A stretch of DNA of 64,000 nucleotides from contig JAVYIG010000689.1 in NCBI GenBank assembly GCA_035222895.1, positions 350,501 through 414,500 of the forward strand, read 5' to 3'. The notes beneath the pieces were generated by a model. The model saw nothing but the letters and a program-made list of their open reading frames with translations, was not told where the DNA came from and did not search any database. This document shows, in pieces, positions 33,309-45,526 of this stretch (its first letter is position 1; each line of letters opens with the position of its first letter). The translations under genes were made by a program, and so were the position numbers. This stretch comes from Strongylocentrotus droebachiensis (lineage: Eukaryota > Echinodermata > Echinoidea > Camarodonta > Strongylocentrotidae).

Positions 33309-35869
33309 CTGACCTGCCACACATATTTTTAAAAAGTGTCTCAATCCAAAGCAGTCTAATAATTGGGTCGAGCCCAGTTTTTCTAGCTTTGACCTTTGGA
33401 CCGAGTCAAGTGTACAAAGCCAATGGAAGGTCATATTTGTTGGCGAGGTCATGATTCGCAACTGCCGGCTGTGACTACATCCTTGATCCTTAGAAAAAAT
33501 CTTAAGGGATGTGACCAAAATGTTGGAGATCGCCTTCCTCTCTTAAGAAAATCGCTGATAATTATGTACATGATGTGATGGCCATTGGCAATTCAAACTT
33601 TCAGATATCTTAGAGTTAAGTTTTTGAGTATAGGTCAAAGGTCAAATAATATAGAAGGCCTATAAATGGAGCTTGCAGTTAAGGAAATTGTACTGTTTAA
33701 AAAAGATGAATTAAAAATAAACGGTTCCAAATTTTTAAATTAAAGTTGCACTTAATAATGATGGGTCAGCAGCTGTTCCTCTGTTTTAAATGGAGACAGA
33801 CACCCTTTGTGCAGTAAACACCAGAACAGGTTTTCAGTCGGGTGTTTATGGGTGTTCGTCACACTGCCGTTGAACAGTGACTGGAAGACTTGGTTCTTAA
33901 CACCAGGTGTTAAAGTCAACACTTAAACCAAAATCTAAAGATACGATGTGTTTATAGCACTGCAGTACAATCATAATGTTACACGAAAAGCCACACACTG
34001 TCTTAACCAAGCACCCATCGTACATTTCTACCTTCCAAATCTCTCTTCCAAACACACGTGTTTCAATCGTATGCTTGTCCCCAATTAGCATGTACAAATT
34101 ACCAGAAATGTTTTGAGAATCTGGGCCTTCACAAATTAGAGAAAAAACTGAGATAAACTATAAGAGAGTTATATTTACATTTTTTCACATGTGTTTAAGC
34201 TTATATATATATGAATATTGGATATTTTGTCTTATTTTTCATCTCTGTTTAATACCTATAGACCTCTGCACAGTATTTTTCATTGTTTCTGATTGAATCT
34301 AGTTCTGAGTCTGGGAGATGCTTCTTCATAGAGTTGAGTATTATCATAGAGTGTGCACTTTTGTTCATGATGACCCTCGTGGTTCCCTAACCGTTGAAAG
34401 AGAATGGATTTTTTTTACATTTTTTTTTTAAAACAAGGAACAGGCCCCTCCCCTCTTCATTAAAAACAATAAACAGGAGACTCTTTGGTTTTATGATTTT
34501 TTTTAAAGAAGAACAGTTGTAGGGTTTTAAACATTTAATGAAAACCTGAATTGTGACTGTACAATTTAAATTCATTTTTAGTCTCGGCGACATGTCCCAA
34601 ATTTAACCTGGAGACAAAAATGTTTGAGAGTTTAAGTTGTGAATAGTAAATTTAAGTGAAAACAAGAACATTGGTGCAAAAAAATTGTAAGGAAATGATA
34701 ACTAAAATGCTTGTGTACATGCGTGTAAATGAGATTGATATATTTTATTCAGTTGCCCTAGAATTTTGCCCTAGAATTTAACAACCAAAAAGATTATAGT
34801 TGTAAGGCACCGAGGGAGAAAGAGCCAGGATAGAAAATTAAGTCGAGAATGAGAAAGATATGTGAACAGATGTCTTGTAGTAGATTCGTGTATTTGTGTA
34901 TTGGTTTATGATTTGTTTTAATTTCTGTATTTTTAGAAAACCCTGGCACAAACAAGCCCCAATCCAGTTGACGTGTATTTGATATTGGGTTACCCCAAGG
35001 CTATTGTATAGGACCATATTAATTGCAGAAAGGCATATATCCAGTATTTGAAGAAGAAAAAAAGAGTTGTGATGCTGGTTTCTTATATTCCCCATTTTTA
35101 TTTCACTTGTAGCATCACCTTTTTCAATTATAAATAAGGAGAGATTTAGTACAATATTGAGCCTTATTTTACCAACAAGTCTTAAAATATTCATCTATCT
35201 CAAGTAAATCATAGATATTTTGGTTGATTTGAAGATTGATCTTGGACTTCCTGGGGTTCCCTCTGCTCAGATATAATGTTAAATGGTAGCAAATTTCATC
35301 ACAGCCAAAACAAACTCATATTACAGCAGGCAAATGCATGAAGTACAAAAAGCATAAATACATCCCAAATACATGTGCAAAGATATATCTTTATCTATCT
35401 CTTCATTTTTCAAATAAGCTTCCTAGTTTTCCATTCTTTAGTTAAGCTTCTCAAAAACGTGAAGACACGTCAAATCCTTCTCAGCCTAGCGCACTATAGA
35501 GTAAAACAGGTTTTGCTGTATTTTAATTTTCTTTTTGTGAGAACGTTGAAGTGATATTTACAAACAAAGGAAGAAAAAAAAAGAAAAAAAAAAGTTGTGT
35601 AAGACAACATTGTATTATTGTGTATCCTGTTTGCATGTAAAGGTATAAAAGCATCTAGTTTTGAAGGGTAAGAGTGTTTGAGGAAGAATAGGTATGATGT
35701 GTCTTTTGGCCTGATGAATTTTAAACGGTTTAAGGATTTCTTTGAGGTTTGGTAGTTGGCCTGATTTATATCGTTGAGGTGTAGCAGAGAGTATCCCTTT
35801 TGCATGTTATTTTGCTCAATTATCGCCACTTTTTATCGAGTTGAAAGAATGTTGAAGTTCAGTAGGAAT
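33309..35869. other. Intergenic AT-rich stretch, nothing recognised
   Basis: No exon, RNA gene or repeat family could be supported. The small ORFs show no domains. Confidence 0.5.
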
Positions 35870-36890
35870 AACTGTAAAGGTGTCTATGAGAGTTAATGGA
35901 TTAGATGATGGTTTATCGAATAAATATATGGTAATCTTTGAGATTGAATGGTTAAAGGATTAGTTAATGGTTTATCATATGCTTTGGTGTAAGTGTGTCA
36001 TCAAGATTAAATAGTTAAAGGTTTAGATGATGGTTTATCTTCATGGTATGAGCTTGGCTACTAAGGCAGCAATGTGTTTGCATGTTTCGTTCACCATAGT
36101 TATAAACGGTTAAAGCACTTTCCGTAACTTTGTTAAGTACTGTGTAACAAATAAGAGTTTGAAAGTCTCTGGTGAACAGGATTGAAGCTGGAGTATATAT
36201 ATACTCAAGTTAAATAGTAAAACTGAACCAGGTTAGGTTTAAAACATCACTACAGTTTATGGTTTAAAATATTACATACCGTACATGTACTAACTTGGTT
36301 AAAAATTTAGTACATGTACAAGATTGGTTAAAAAGTTGGAACATGGTTAGGTTTTACACATTCATGTGAAAAGGTAGTCTTAAGAGTAAGAATTCAAATA
36401 AGATCAAGTCTTGATTAAAAGTTTTTGGCTGGATTACATGTGGTTAGAATATGAATGCTTGTTTAACTCTGGTTAAAAGACAATAACCGATATGATGACA
36501 CTTGTTAGTCAAGATGTAAATTTAATGTATATGATAAGCAGATTACTATGGTATTACCTCTGGTTAATTTACATTCTAGTTCATGCTGGATTCTTACCAG
36601 ATTGCTGTGATAACACAAGTTATTCACTGGTTAAATAGTTACAATCAAGTTTTTAGTTGACTGCTGCTTATCTCTGAGTTAAAAGAGCGTACTTGTTTAA
36701 CATTCAAGCTAGTAATTAGTCAAACAGTTAAATAGTTTACAATTGGTCAAGCATTTCAGTTGAATGCCGATCTCCAGAGTTACAAGAGCTGACCTGTTTT
36801 ACATGCAAGTTGTTAATTGGTTAACTAGTTTACAATCTGTTCAATAGTTAGTACACAGTCGAGCATTGTCAATGACTGCTGGTTATCAAG
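35870..36890. repeat. Degenerate GGTTAAA-rich region
   Basis: Many loosely spaced copies of TGGTTAAA, GGTTTATC and TTAAATAGTT. It is probably an old tandem repeat with unit and copy number no longer clear. Confidence 0.45.
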
Positions 36891-37267
36891 TTACATGTTA
36901 ATGAACAGACATGTTACATGCAGGTCATTGCGCTTGATGTATATAGGCCAGACTTGTTCCAGCGAAAAAAATATCTTTAAAACGAGATCGAGTGAGATTA
37001 TATCGATGGGTCCAATATTGTTTTTGAAATGTTATAGGACTGTTATGCGCTACATGAATATACTCACGAAAGTTTATACACAGGACGCTGAAGAGCACAT
37101 TTTCTTTTGTTTCAGTCATCGAGCGAGTGATATTTTGCAGTTTCCTGCCATATACGGATGAAATTGAAAGCATTATTTGACGATAAAAATTGCTTTGTGT
37201 GTGCATAAATTCTTGGTTTGAATTATTCATAGTTTGAATTATTCATAGTTTGTCACATTGGTTAGGC

Positions 37268-37577
37268 CAGCGTTTTTCAACCAGGATGCCGCAAGAAAAA
37301 TTAATGAAAGATCCATTTTTAAATGAACGTCGCTTTTGTGAAGAAAAAAATATATTAGAAACTGTTACCAATTTAATGAGGAAAAGGCATTTTAAACATT
37401 CTAACATTTTGTTAGAGTCCTCATAATTGCTCGCTCACTTGCAACGTTTAGAAACAGGATGATTTTAGGCAGTGAAGTGATGCGATTCTCCCAAAATCGG
37501 GCAACAATTTGTCGGGATATATATTTGACACACGCACGTTTGCTTCACTAGCTCAAAAAAAAGGTTGAAACACGCTG
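37268..37577. mobile_element. hAT-like MITE
   Basis: Ends CAGCGTTTTTCAACC and GGTTGAAACACGCTG are inverted with two mismatches, typical of hAT (Charlie-type) termini. The flanking octamers GGTTAGGC (37260-37267) and GGCTAGTC (37578-37585) match at six of eight positions, as for an aged 8-bp duplication. Confidence 0.8.
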
Positions 37578-39822
37578 GGCTAGTCTCGTTCAATGGCAGA
37601 TGATGGAAGTAATATATTGGATGCTAAATACTGCGTTGGTACAAACAGAAGTGTTTTCAGAATGCAAAATGGGCATTTTCTAGAGCTTCAAAAGGGAATG
37701 GAACAGAGGTTGTAACTGGGTATAAATTAAATAATGAAATGGTTTCAAACTGAGCAGCAAGTTAACAGGGCTAGAGAGTGAATCGGCATAACGAGGGATT
37801 TTTAAAAAGATATATATATTTTTTTGCTATTTTTTATATGCTGCAAGTATGATAAAACAACAAATAAGATCCATAGAATTTTGCAAGGTTTTTTTTTCGT
37901 ACAGTGCAATTATGGTACGTCACAAAAAGTGTACCACATCTTGAGTTAAAACAAATTAAAGTGAAGAGATTACATACTCTCTGCGGAGCACCAGAAGGGA
38001 GTTCATACTGTTTTAGGATGTGAATTAACGCCCTTCTAACTCCCAGTATTAGTATATTAATATACACTGTAGTATAATACCACCTCTTGAGCTAAAGGGA
38101 AATAAAATCCTATGTTCTCAAACAAAAATTAATTCCTGGAAATCAGATTGAAAGAAAAAAACCTAATGATAATCTCTACTTTTTGACCCGTGTAATCAAA
38201 ATGACCAATGTGCATTTGTTAAAGATATCAGAGCAATATGCAATCCTATCTTTATTTTGCCGTAACTGTGCAAGCTTAAATACATGTTATACACACAATG
38301 AAGCCTGCAGCAACGTGGACAACTTGCAAAATGATAATTTGTCCTACAATGATGAGTATAATATATGCATTTATCTCTGATAACACTCATTAGAAATGAT
38401 AATGAAGCAATTAGATTTGCTTGAAACACTTTTGATGTGTCTACCATTTGTGCTCACAAATGAAATATTTGTCAATTAAAACTGTTTACACTTACGTGGG
38501 GGGGGGGGGGGGGTGAGGAACTGGTGACAATATGTGATTTCAAAGTTAAATACAGTCCATGTTCTGGTGTAACCAACCAACTTGTCTTGCTTGCATTTGA
38601 CCAAGCCAAACTTTTATTTTAAACCTGGATCTCTCAACGATGTATTTTAAACCTATGTATCAACGTCCATCATATTATCTTTGATCCAGTCAAACTTTTA
38701 GGGCAAAAAATATGTTAACATTTGAGCACTAGCTATACTAACACACATGGGGTGTACATCTTTTCTTGGTATATTATCTCATACCTCGTGTGATTAGCTT
38801 ATGCCAGCTCATAAGAAGAAAATCCTACCAAAAAAAAATGTTGTTTTTAGAGAGACGATTCTGTTTTAAGAAATAAAGCTACGTATTATATAGAGGAAGA
38901 TTATATATTTTAAAGAGTGGGATTAATAAAAAAGCTTTAAATCTCTTTTTTTGTTTGTTGTGAGAAATCTTTTTGATTCTAAGATGAAGCTTAGCTTCAG
39001 AATTCCATGCGTTCATGCTTATATATTAATGTATGTGTAGCATAGTATTGTAATAACATCAACATTTTAAGGAGAAAAAAAAAGGAGTAGATGTAATAAT
39101 ACTTGTTATTTATGAAGAATTGTATTTTCTTTTTCTTTTATTTTGTTTATGTTCCTTGTTGCTTGTATAACCCTTGATATTGATGGCTTTTTGGGTCATT
39201 TGAAAATGTGTTCTTTTATGGTTTTTCTGTTTATTTGTTAAGATGTCAATAGAGCAGCCATATTGGATTTGTTTGTTTGACAAATTTAATCACTCCAGTG
39301 AGCATGCAATGGTCAGCCAGTTACAAGCATCTTTCCATCTTGTTAATGCATATTCATGATGCAGTGTGGCTTTGTATTAATATTCATTTTTGTCTATTAA
39401 TGAGAGAAGATAGCTGATTGGCTGCTCACTGGAGATGATGTCATAATGAATATTCATTCTAGAAGCTTTGAGATACACACTGACTGATGTGACTTTAGAA
39501 GCTTCACCACTGTGTGTGAGTTTTTGAGTCAGTTGCTGCCTACAACATGAATATATATACATAAACATGAGCACATACAAATATATGAATACTAATTAGT
39601 CTGTAGACTTCAAATACAGGCTATTGTGTTTTTTCTTCTGTACAATGCATTTATGTAAACAAAGAGCATTTATTATTGGATTATATAGAATGACCCAAAA
39701 AGTTTTAAGGTATTATTGTATTTTTGTACTATGTAGGATGTTCACTGATGTTCATTAAATGGAGGAAAAGACAAAAAAAGAGAAAAGTTCTATTTACTCT
39801 TTGTCCATTTGTGGTTTGATTA
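37578..39822. other. Intergenic AT-rich stretch
   Basis: It contains a G run at about 38498-38514 and several ATGAATATTCAT-type motifs at 39340-39460. No gene was recognised. Confidence 0.5.
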
Positions 39823-40006
39823 GCAATGGCGCTTGTAAAATGGCGACTGGCTGGAATGCTCCCCAGGGAGTGGAGAATGTGCATACCTTGTGTGCGGGTA
39901 AGCCTGAATCCGATGACCGGGGTAATAATATGTTCCGCGCCTAGAAACAAAGTATTAGGCGCATTATAAATGTGAGCTTTTATTATTATTATTATTATTA
40001 TTTTAT
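39823..40006 (+). mobile_element. SINE-like retroposon with (TTA)n tail
   Basis: A body with CCCCAGGGAGTGGAGAATG, GATGACCGGGGTAATAATAT and GCGCCTAGA...TATTAGGCGCATTATAAATG ends in (TTA)n at 39978-40002. The GCGC...TATAAAT-(TTA)n end is shared by LINE-mobilised SINEs. No convincing A and B boxes were found. Confidence 0.6.
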
Positions 40007-40199
40007 GTACAAGTATGAGAGAGAGTCCTGGCATAGTCTTACATCACTTGATTCTTTTAAAAATAGATGGGACAAATACTGTCCCTCCAAACACCAAATT
40101 TGTTTGTAATACATGTGCGTCCACCCACCATGTATTCACAATAAGTTGGGTTAGAACAAGTACCATGTGATGGAAAGACTGGAAGATTTCTACTGGATT

Positions 40200-40740
40200 A
40201 CCTCTTACTTCCCTACACTGATGCTGCTGAAGTGAAGAGCAGGGTAGGAAGAGATAGAAAGATAGTGGAGAGGGAAATTGAGAGAGAGACAAAGACTGGG
40301 AAGAGGGAGAAGGATATATACCAAGAGACAGTGAGAGTGAGGCAGATAGTTCATTTACAAGTTTGATGCTGAAGGGAAGAGCGGGTAGAGGGAAATTGAG
40401 GAAGAATGAGAGAGACTGGGGAAAAGGGAGGAGAGATTTGAAGAGACAAGGGAGGAGAGATTTGAAGAGACGAGGACAGTGAGAGAGGGGCAGAGAGATC
40501 AGAGATACAGATCACATATCTGGAGAGGGGATATAGTATCACACAATGATATATCAACCTACTTAAACTTCTGAAAAATAGAGATGCAGAGGAATTAAGA
40601 AGTGGAAGGGGTACCTATATACAGAGAGAGAGAGAACAAGTAAGAGAAAGGGAAGATATATCAAAGTAGGAATATAAAGAGGGAGGGAAATATATTTACA
40701 TATATAAAGAGATAATGAGAGAGATAGAACAAACATATGG
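40200..40740. repeat. GAGA-rich region with small duplication
   Basis: Purine-rich (GAGAGA, GGGAAGA) DNA. A GGAGGAGAGATTTGAAGAGA-like unit occurs twice at about 40429 and 40449. Confidence 0.7.
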
Positions 40741-41244
40741 AGGAGGGGTATGTTTGACTATTTGGAGATACATGCATTAGGAAGATAAGAAGACATAAGA
40801 TAAGCAAAAGAAAACATGATTAGAGGCTTTGTTATCTGTCTGTAAAACAATCTCTTCATATATTTATTTGCTGTATGAATATTATAAAAATATGTTTTTC
40901 TGTAATCATCAAATGTACAAAAGACGTCCACAGTTATGTAGGGATTACATACATATATTAAATGTCCTATATATACTTAAAGATACTGATGTGCGATTGG
41001 TCAAAATGCTGTCACATGACCATCGCTACAAGGATGAGAAGCATTCTATTTTCAAACATATGAGTACAGGAACCAATCACTAAAAAATATTTTGATATGT
41101 ATGTTAGTACTTCTAAGTAGTAATACTGTATTCACAATATAAGTTTCAAATATTACTTCAGAAAAGAGATTTTGCCACTTTATACAACCCTGTACGACAA
41201 TAATAGACCCATCATGTATGATATGGGTATTTGTAATGCTTGAC

Positions 41245-41579
41245 GTAGATTTGACTATCTATCTATCTATCTAAGTATCTTCTCCCGGTTCGGAGGTTGA
41301 TTGCAACATCTCTCCATTTCATCTTCTACCATTCTGCAGCAGTTTTAGTCCACTCCAGTTCTTGACATTCTCTTCCCAGTTGATTCTGGGTCTCCCTCTT
41401 GGTCTACTTCCTTCCACTCTTCTTTCCAATACATCCTTTAAGAGGCTTCGGTGCCTTTTAACATGACCAAAGTATTTGACTTTTCTCTCCTTAACTAATC
41501 CTACCAGTGCAATTTGTTTACGCCCTACCATGTGCAATATCTCTTTGTTGGCTTTCATTCTTTTCCAGGATATATTCAT
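41245..41579 (-). mobile_element. LINE 3' fragment with (TAGA)n tail
   Basis: On the - strand from 41579 the frame reads through VKYFGHVKRHRSLLKDVLE and GSRPRGRPRINWEENVKNWS, the characteristic C-terminal end of several non-LTR reverse transcriptase families. It shifts frame near 41320 and ends in a (TAGA)n tail at 41245-41275. It is 5'-truncated and is a different LINE lineage from the one at 5890. Confidence 0.85.
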
Positions 41580-42171
41580 AATTCTTCTCTAAATTCACAT
41601 TTCAAAAGATGTTATTCTATTTTCCATGGCCTTGCTTATTGACTATCAAGTTGATTATGGTTGCACCTCCTTTTCCTTTTCTCCTCCTGGTCAAAAACAA
41701 CATACAAGGGACCCTGTTTATGGAATAATATACAAGAAACTCATTCTTTAAATCCTGTTTGCACTACTTTGGCCAGGGGGATTAGGCCTCCCTGCAAGGT
41801 CACTGAAAAGTGGTTATCTCATGATCAAATCAGCTCTCAATTAACATAAGAAAAAGAGGATCAAGGGGGACCAACAGGCATCAATTAGGCATGTTTCCTA
41901 TATAGAGGGCGCAAGTAGCTATAAGTAGTGCAGTAGGGCTTTAAAATCTTTAAAATAAATGTAAAAATTGTTTATTGTATGTCCTAGAAATGTAAATATT
42001 AAATACTGATATGAAAAGTTTGAAATTATTTCATAAGATCCATGTAGGCACCATCATAATGTGTTACTTATATTTCATTGTCTCCGAGACTCCATTTCTA
42101 TTGAACTTGCACTACCCATTCTCCACCCATTGAATTGGTACGAGATCCAGAAATGCCTTTACCACATATAT

Positions 42172-42342
42172 CCATGGCCAGAGCCATCTATATACAGAGT
42201 TTGGCCAACTTGGTTTCACTGGGTCGCAACATGGCATATATTCTTTTGTTTTGTGCTTGCCCAACAACGCAGTAGTCGCCATATTGTGTCCAACTCGAAC
42301 CGGGTGGCCAAACTATGTGTATAGATGGCTCTGCCCCCATGG
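42172..42342. mobile_element. MITE with about 35-bp inverted ends
   Basis: The left end CCATGGCCAGAGCCATCTAT, continuing to TTTGGCCA, is mirrored by the right end TGGCCAAAC...AGATGGCTCTG...CCATGG. A single arm of the same family lies at 1858-1893. It sits just beyond the stop codon of the DUF547 gene, so it may be transcribed in its 3' UTR. Confidence 0.8.
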
Positions 42343-42456
42343 CCAGTACCTGTTGCCCTCTACGGTTGAATACCGTAGTGGCGATAGCGAGAATTATACA
42401 TGTATCACGTTAATGTCTCCTTACAAAGAGTTAATCCACATAACTTAACATTCACT

Positions 42457-42637
42457 TTACATCTTGCTGCATTTCTCCTTGCTTTCACCGGATCCATATT
42501 CCTCTCCTATTTGAATCGAGTTTATTTTCCAGCTGTATGGCCTATAACCTATCGTGACCTTTGACCCTGAATCCTTTAGTGTGATAAGCTCCTGGGTTTG
42601 AGCCGCCTTCCCCTCTTCAAGGAATGGAATGGTCCAT
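42457..42637 (-). CDS. DUF547 protein, last coding exon
   Basis: The acceptor is GATGTTGTAG. The first base completes the split codon of the 51416 exon (AG|A, Arg). The exon encodes WTIPFLEEGKAAQTQELITL, then a strand SKVTIGYRPYSWKINS, and ends GEEYGSGESKEKCSKM and TAA. The YRPYSWKIN segment matches the conserved tyrosine-tryptophan-asparagine end of DUF547 proteins (YxxYDWxLN style). The phase match across the 8.8-kb intron supports the join. Confidence 0.9.
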
Positions 42638-42775
42638 CTACAACATCAATGAAATCAATATACAATGTTGAAAGTGATATGACAATACTTCAACTTGAAT
42701 GTAATCTGTATATGTTAATTTGTACACTTGTTAATTGTTTATAGTTGTATTGATTTCTATTACAGAAATTGTGCA

Positions 42776-42845
42776 TCAATGGCGCCTCGTTTAGGCAGAT
42801 TTAAGCGGCATATAAGTACAGAATTATCATTATTATCATGATTAC
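42776..42845 (+). mobile_element. SINE/LINE 3' end fragment
   Basis: GGCGCCTCGTTTAGGC...AAGCGGCATATAAGTACAG followed by (ATT)n-like repeats has the same layout as the retroposon end at 39823. Only the tail is left. Confidence 0.5.
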
Positions 42846-43007
42846 TTTTAAAAAGATACTACCGGTAGTCCGGTAGATGACATTAAAACAAAAAATAAAT
42901 ATTTTTTTTTTCAAATATGTACAAACGTTTGCTAATACAAACAATATATGTGCAATCAGTTTTAAAAATAAACTGTACAGTCAATCACTAAGGTCAATGT
43001 TTGATAT

Positions 43008-43407
43008 TGTAACGAAATCGTTATTTACATTACCTAGCCTTTTAGAGGGCGTTAGTTATTGTAATTGTTTATTGTTATTGTAGATGTCGCTATGGTTACG
43101 TCGCGCACTGCGATGCGCGTACGTGGGGTTAATCTTTGGGGCAGTCTGTGTTGAGCTGCCGTAGAAGGAAGTTGTGCCTTAATTTGTTTGGAAGTTCAGA
43201 TTATTAAAGTTCTTGGAAACATTACTTGATCTGTAAGTGCATATTATTTCCTGTGTTGGTAACTTAATTTAGTTAAGTGATTGTAAGCTGATCTGAGAGT
43301 GTCTGTTGCACAATATATTTTTGTGAGAACGTCGAGTACAGAGAAAGAGCGGGTTCTGACTGAAGAAGTGACGCTACCCAGAGAGTGAGAGACCCGTTTT
43401 CGTTACA
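43008..43407 (+). repeat. 5' LTR
   Basis: 400 bp, TGTAACGAAATCG... to ...CCCGTTTTCGTTACA. By reading base against base I see no difference from the 3' LTR. No consensus TATA box was assigned. Confidence 0.97.
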
Positions 43408-43408
43408 T

Positions 43409-43427
43409 TGGTGGCAGCGGTGGGATT
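43409..43427 (+). promoter_or_regulatory. Primer binding site for tRNA-Leu
   Basis: TGGTGGCAGCGGTGGGATT, one base after the LTR, is the exact complement of the 3' end of animal tRNA-Leu(AAG/UAG) including CCA (known sequence recalled). It primes minus-strand DNA synthesis. Confidence 0.9.
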
Positions 43428-43547
43428 AAAACAGACACGAGACACGGTACTCGATCAGCATACGGCAGAGCTGATTATCAAAAATAAGGTTAATCGAGCA
43501 TTAGCTCGACACGGCAACTCCTCACCGGCTTCAACACGGCAGCTCTA

Positions 43548-44064
43548 TATAGCACCTCACGGCTTCAACACGGTGGTCTATAGCACCTCACCGCTTCAAC
43601 ACAGCGTTCTATAGCACCTCACCGCTACAACACGGCAGTCTATAGCACCTCACTGCTTCAACACAGCGCTCTATAGCACCTCACCGCTACAACACGGCGG
43701 TCTATAGCACCTCACTGCTACAACACGGCGGTCTATAGCACCTCACTGCTTCAACACGGTGGTCTATAGCGCCTCACCGCTACAACACAGCGTTCTATAG
43801 CACCTCACCGCTACAACACGGCAGTCTATAGCACCTCACTGCTTCAACACAGCGCTCTATAGCACCTCACCGCTACAACACGGCGGTCTATAGCACCTCA
43901 CTGCTTCAACACGGTGGTCTATAGCGCCTCACCGCTTCAACACAGCGTTCTATAGCACCTCACCGCTACAACACAGCGTTCTATAGCACCTCACCGCTAC
44001 AACACGGCAGTCTATAGCACCTCACTGCTACAACATAGGGCTGATAGCGCCTCATCGCTTCAAC
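43548..44064 (+). repeat. 31-bp minisatellite in the retrotransposon leader
   Basis: About 16.7 copies of a 31-bp unit (TATAGCACCTCACCGCTACA and 11 more bases). Variants alternate TTC/TAC, CCG/CTG and CAGCGTTC/GGCGGTC/GGTGGTC/GGCAGTC. Runs of four or five variants recur as a block, a higher-order pattern. It lies between the primer site and gag in the region where packaging signals usually sit. Confidence 0.97.
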
Positions 44065-44134
44065 ACATCACTCTGTGGCGCCTCCACACAGCAACGACGC
44101 AGAAAGCATCAGTGTTTGGAAGAAACATTGTGGT

Positions 44135-45526
44135 ATGGCTTCTCAGAGACTGACTATAGAGGACGAGGTAGAAGTCCTTGCAGCAGAAGTGCAGCGAGGC
44201 GACGAAGATCTACGTCGGTCCAAAACAGAGATTCAGTCATTATTAGAACAGAATCAGCTTCTCAGACTGCAGGTAAGAAGGCTGCATATCGATCAGTCTC
44301 CTGTAAGTTTCCCTAACCAGTCCCAGAGTGGAACACCACCCACTGCTGGTAGACGGGAACATGAGTCAACGGAGACTCCTGCGACCACAATGAATGATAC
44401 CTTGCTGGTCAATCCCAAGGGACCTGAATCACCAATGCATGGATGCCTAGAGGATCAAACGCAAGTGAAGGTGGCACACGAGCAGACTGCAGCTGCTGAG
44501 GCGAAGGAACTTCATGCTGCACAGTGGTCTCCAAGTAAAACATCAACAGGCGTTCGTCAGGCAGATGGGCTACGAACAGGCTTCTTACATAGGCAAGATT
44601 TGGATGCTTCAGATGTTCTTGCATCAATTCCTCACTACCAGCGACACAGGAGCGAAGTTCCAGGGGTACGGTCACCTGTTACACTGTCTAAGCCAAATGT
44701 ATCGCCCGACAAATTCGATGGGAGGACACCTTGGAGGGATTACCTCAGCCATTTTGAAGCCTGCAAGGTCGCCAATAACTGGGGTGATGACCAGGCAAAG
44801 GTTTTCCTAGCAGCAAGTCTGAGGGGATCAGCACTGAAGATCTTGGGCAGCAAGGCAGCTGACACTTCTCGGATCGCATACCAAGACCTGGTAGTTCTTC
44901 TAGAGAAGAGATTTGGCCCAGGCCAGTTGGCAGAGAACTTCCTCCTTGAACTGCGTTACAGACGCCAAGGGCCCAGAGAGACGCTCCAGGAACTGGGTCA
45001 GGCCATACGGGAGTTATCCATGTTGGCATACCCGGAACTTACTGAGGAAGCCCAGGATCGGTTGGCAAGGACACACTTTGCAGAGGCGATTGAGGACCAA
45101 TCCATCAGGGAAGGGGTCTTTCGATCTAAGCCAACAACTATGGATGAAGCCATCCAGGCGGCCTTGGCAACTGATAATTTTTTCAGACTCGAGGAACAAC
45201 GGTCTGGCAGGAGGCAGAAGCAGGCAAGGGCCGTTGACACTGATTCAGCAGCTACGATCAATGAAATCTGGAGAGAGCTGAAGAGAATAGATGAGAGAAT
45301 CGCCAAACAGGAACGACCCATCAAGTCAGAAGAATTCAGACGGGAGAGACCCAACTCGTACAGGCGGAGAACACCAACAGCCACAGATGAATGCTACGAG
45401 TGTCATGAGAAGGGGCATTTTAGGCGTAACTGCCCTCACGCAAGAGAATACAGGAGGCCTTCGGGAAACGAGGCTCAGCCAACCCAGAGGCCCGAGGGGA
45501 GGCTGGACGGACACCAGGGCATGTAA
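44135..45526 (+). CDS. Gag of the gypsy element
   Basis: 463 residues from the first ATG of the frame (44135); the frame is open 20 codons further up but without ATG. Residues about 8-45 (EDEVEVLAAEVQ...LLEQNQLLRLQ) look coiled-coil. A retrotransposon gag domain spans roughly 185-340 (PDKFDGRTPWRDYLSHFEAC to ALATDNFFRLEE). A CCHC zinc knuckle CYECHEKGHFRRNC lies at 420-433. Gag forms the virus-like particle and binds element RNA. The last 97 bases overlap the pol frame. A strong donor-like site (GCAG|GTAAGA) lies at 44274/44275. Confidence 0.95.
   Translation: MASQRLTIEDEVEVLAAEVQRGDEDLRRSKTEIQSLLEQNQLLRLQVRRLHIDQSPVSFPNQSQSGTPPTAGRREHESTETPATTMNDTLLVNPKGPESPMHGCLEDQTQVKVAHEQTAAAEAKELHAAQWSPSKTSTGVRQADGLRTGFLHRQDLDASDVLASIPHYQRHRSEVPGVRSPVTLSKPNVSPDKFDGRTPWRDYLSHFEACKVANNWGDDQAKVFLAASLRGSALKILGSKAADTSRIAYQDLVVLLEKRFGPGQLAENFLLELRYRRQGPRETLQELGQAIRELSMLAYPELTEEAQDRLARTHFAEAIEDQSIREGVFRSKPTTMDEAIQAALATDNFFRLEEQRSGRRQKQARAVDTDSAATINEIWRELKRIDERIAKQERPIKSEEFRRERPNSYRRRTPTATDECYECHEKGHFRRNCPHAREYRRPSGNEAQPTQRPEGRLDGHQGM

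Noticed and set aside
43408-43614. 68-residue ORF in the gypsy leader
   Set aside because: It starts in the primer site with a non-ATG codon and runs into the 31-bp minisatellite.
44075-44134. Gag start at 44075
   Set aside because: The codon there is GTG, not ATG. The first ATG in frame is 44135, and the 20 extra residues come from the leader after the minisatellite.
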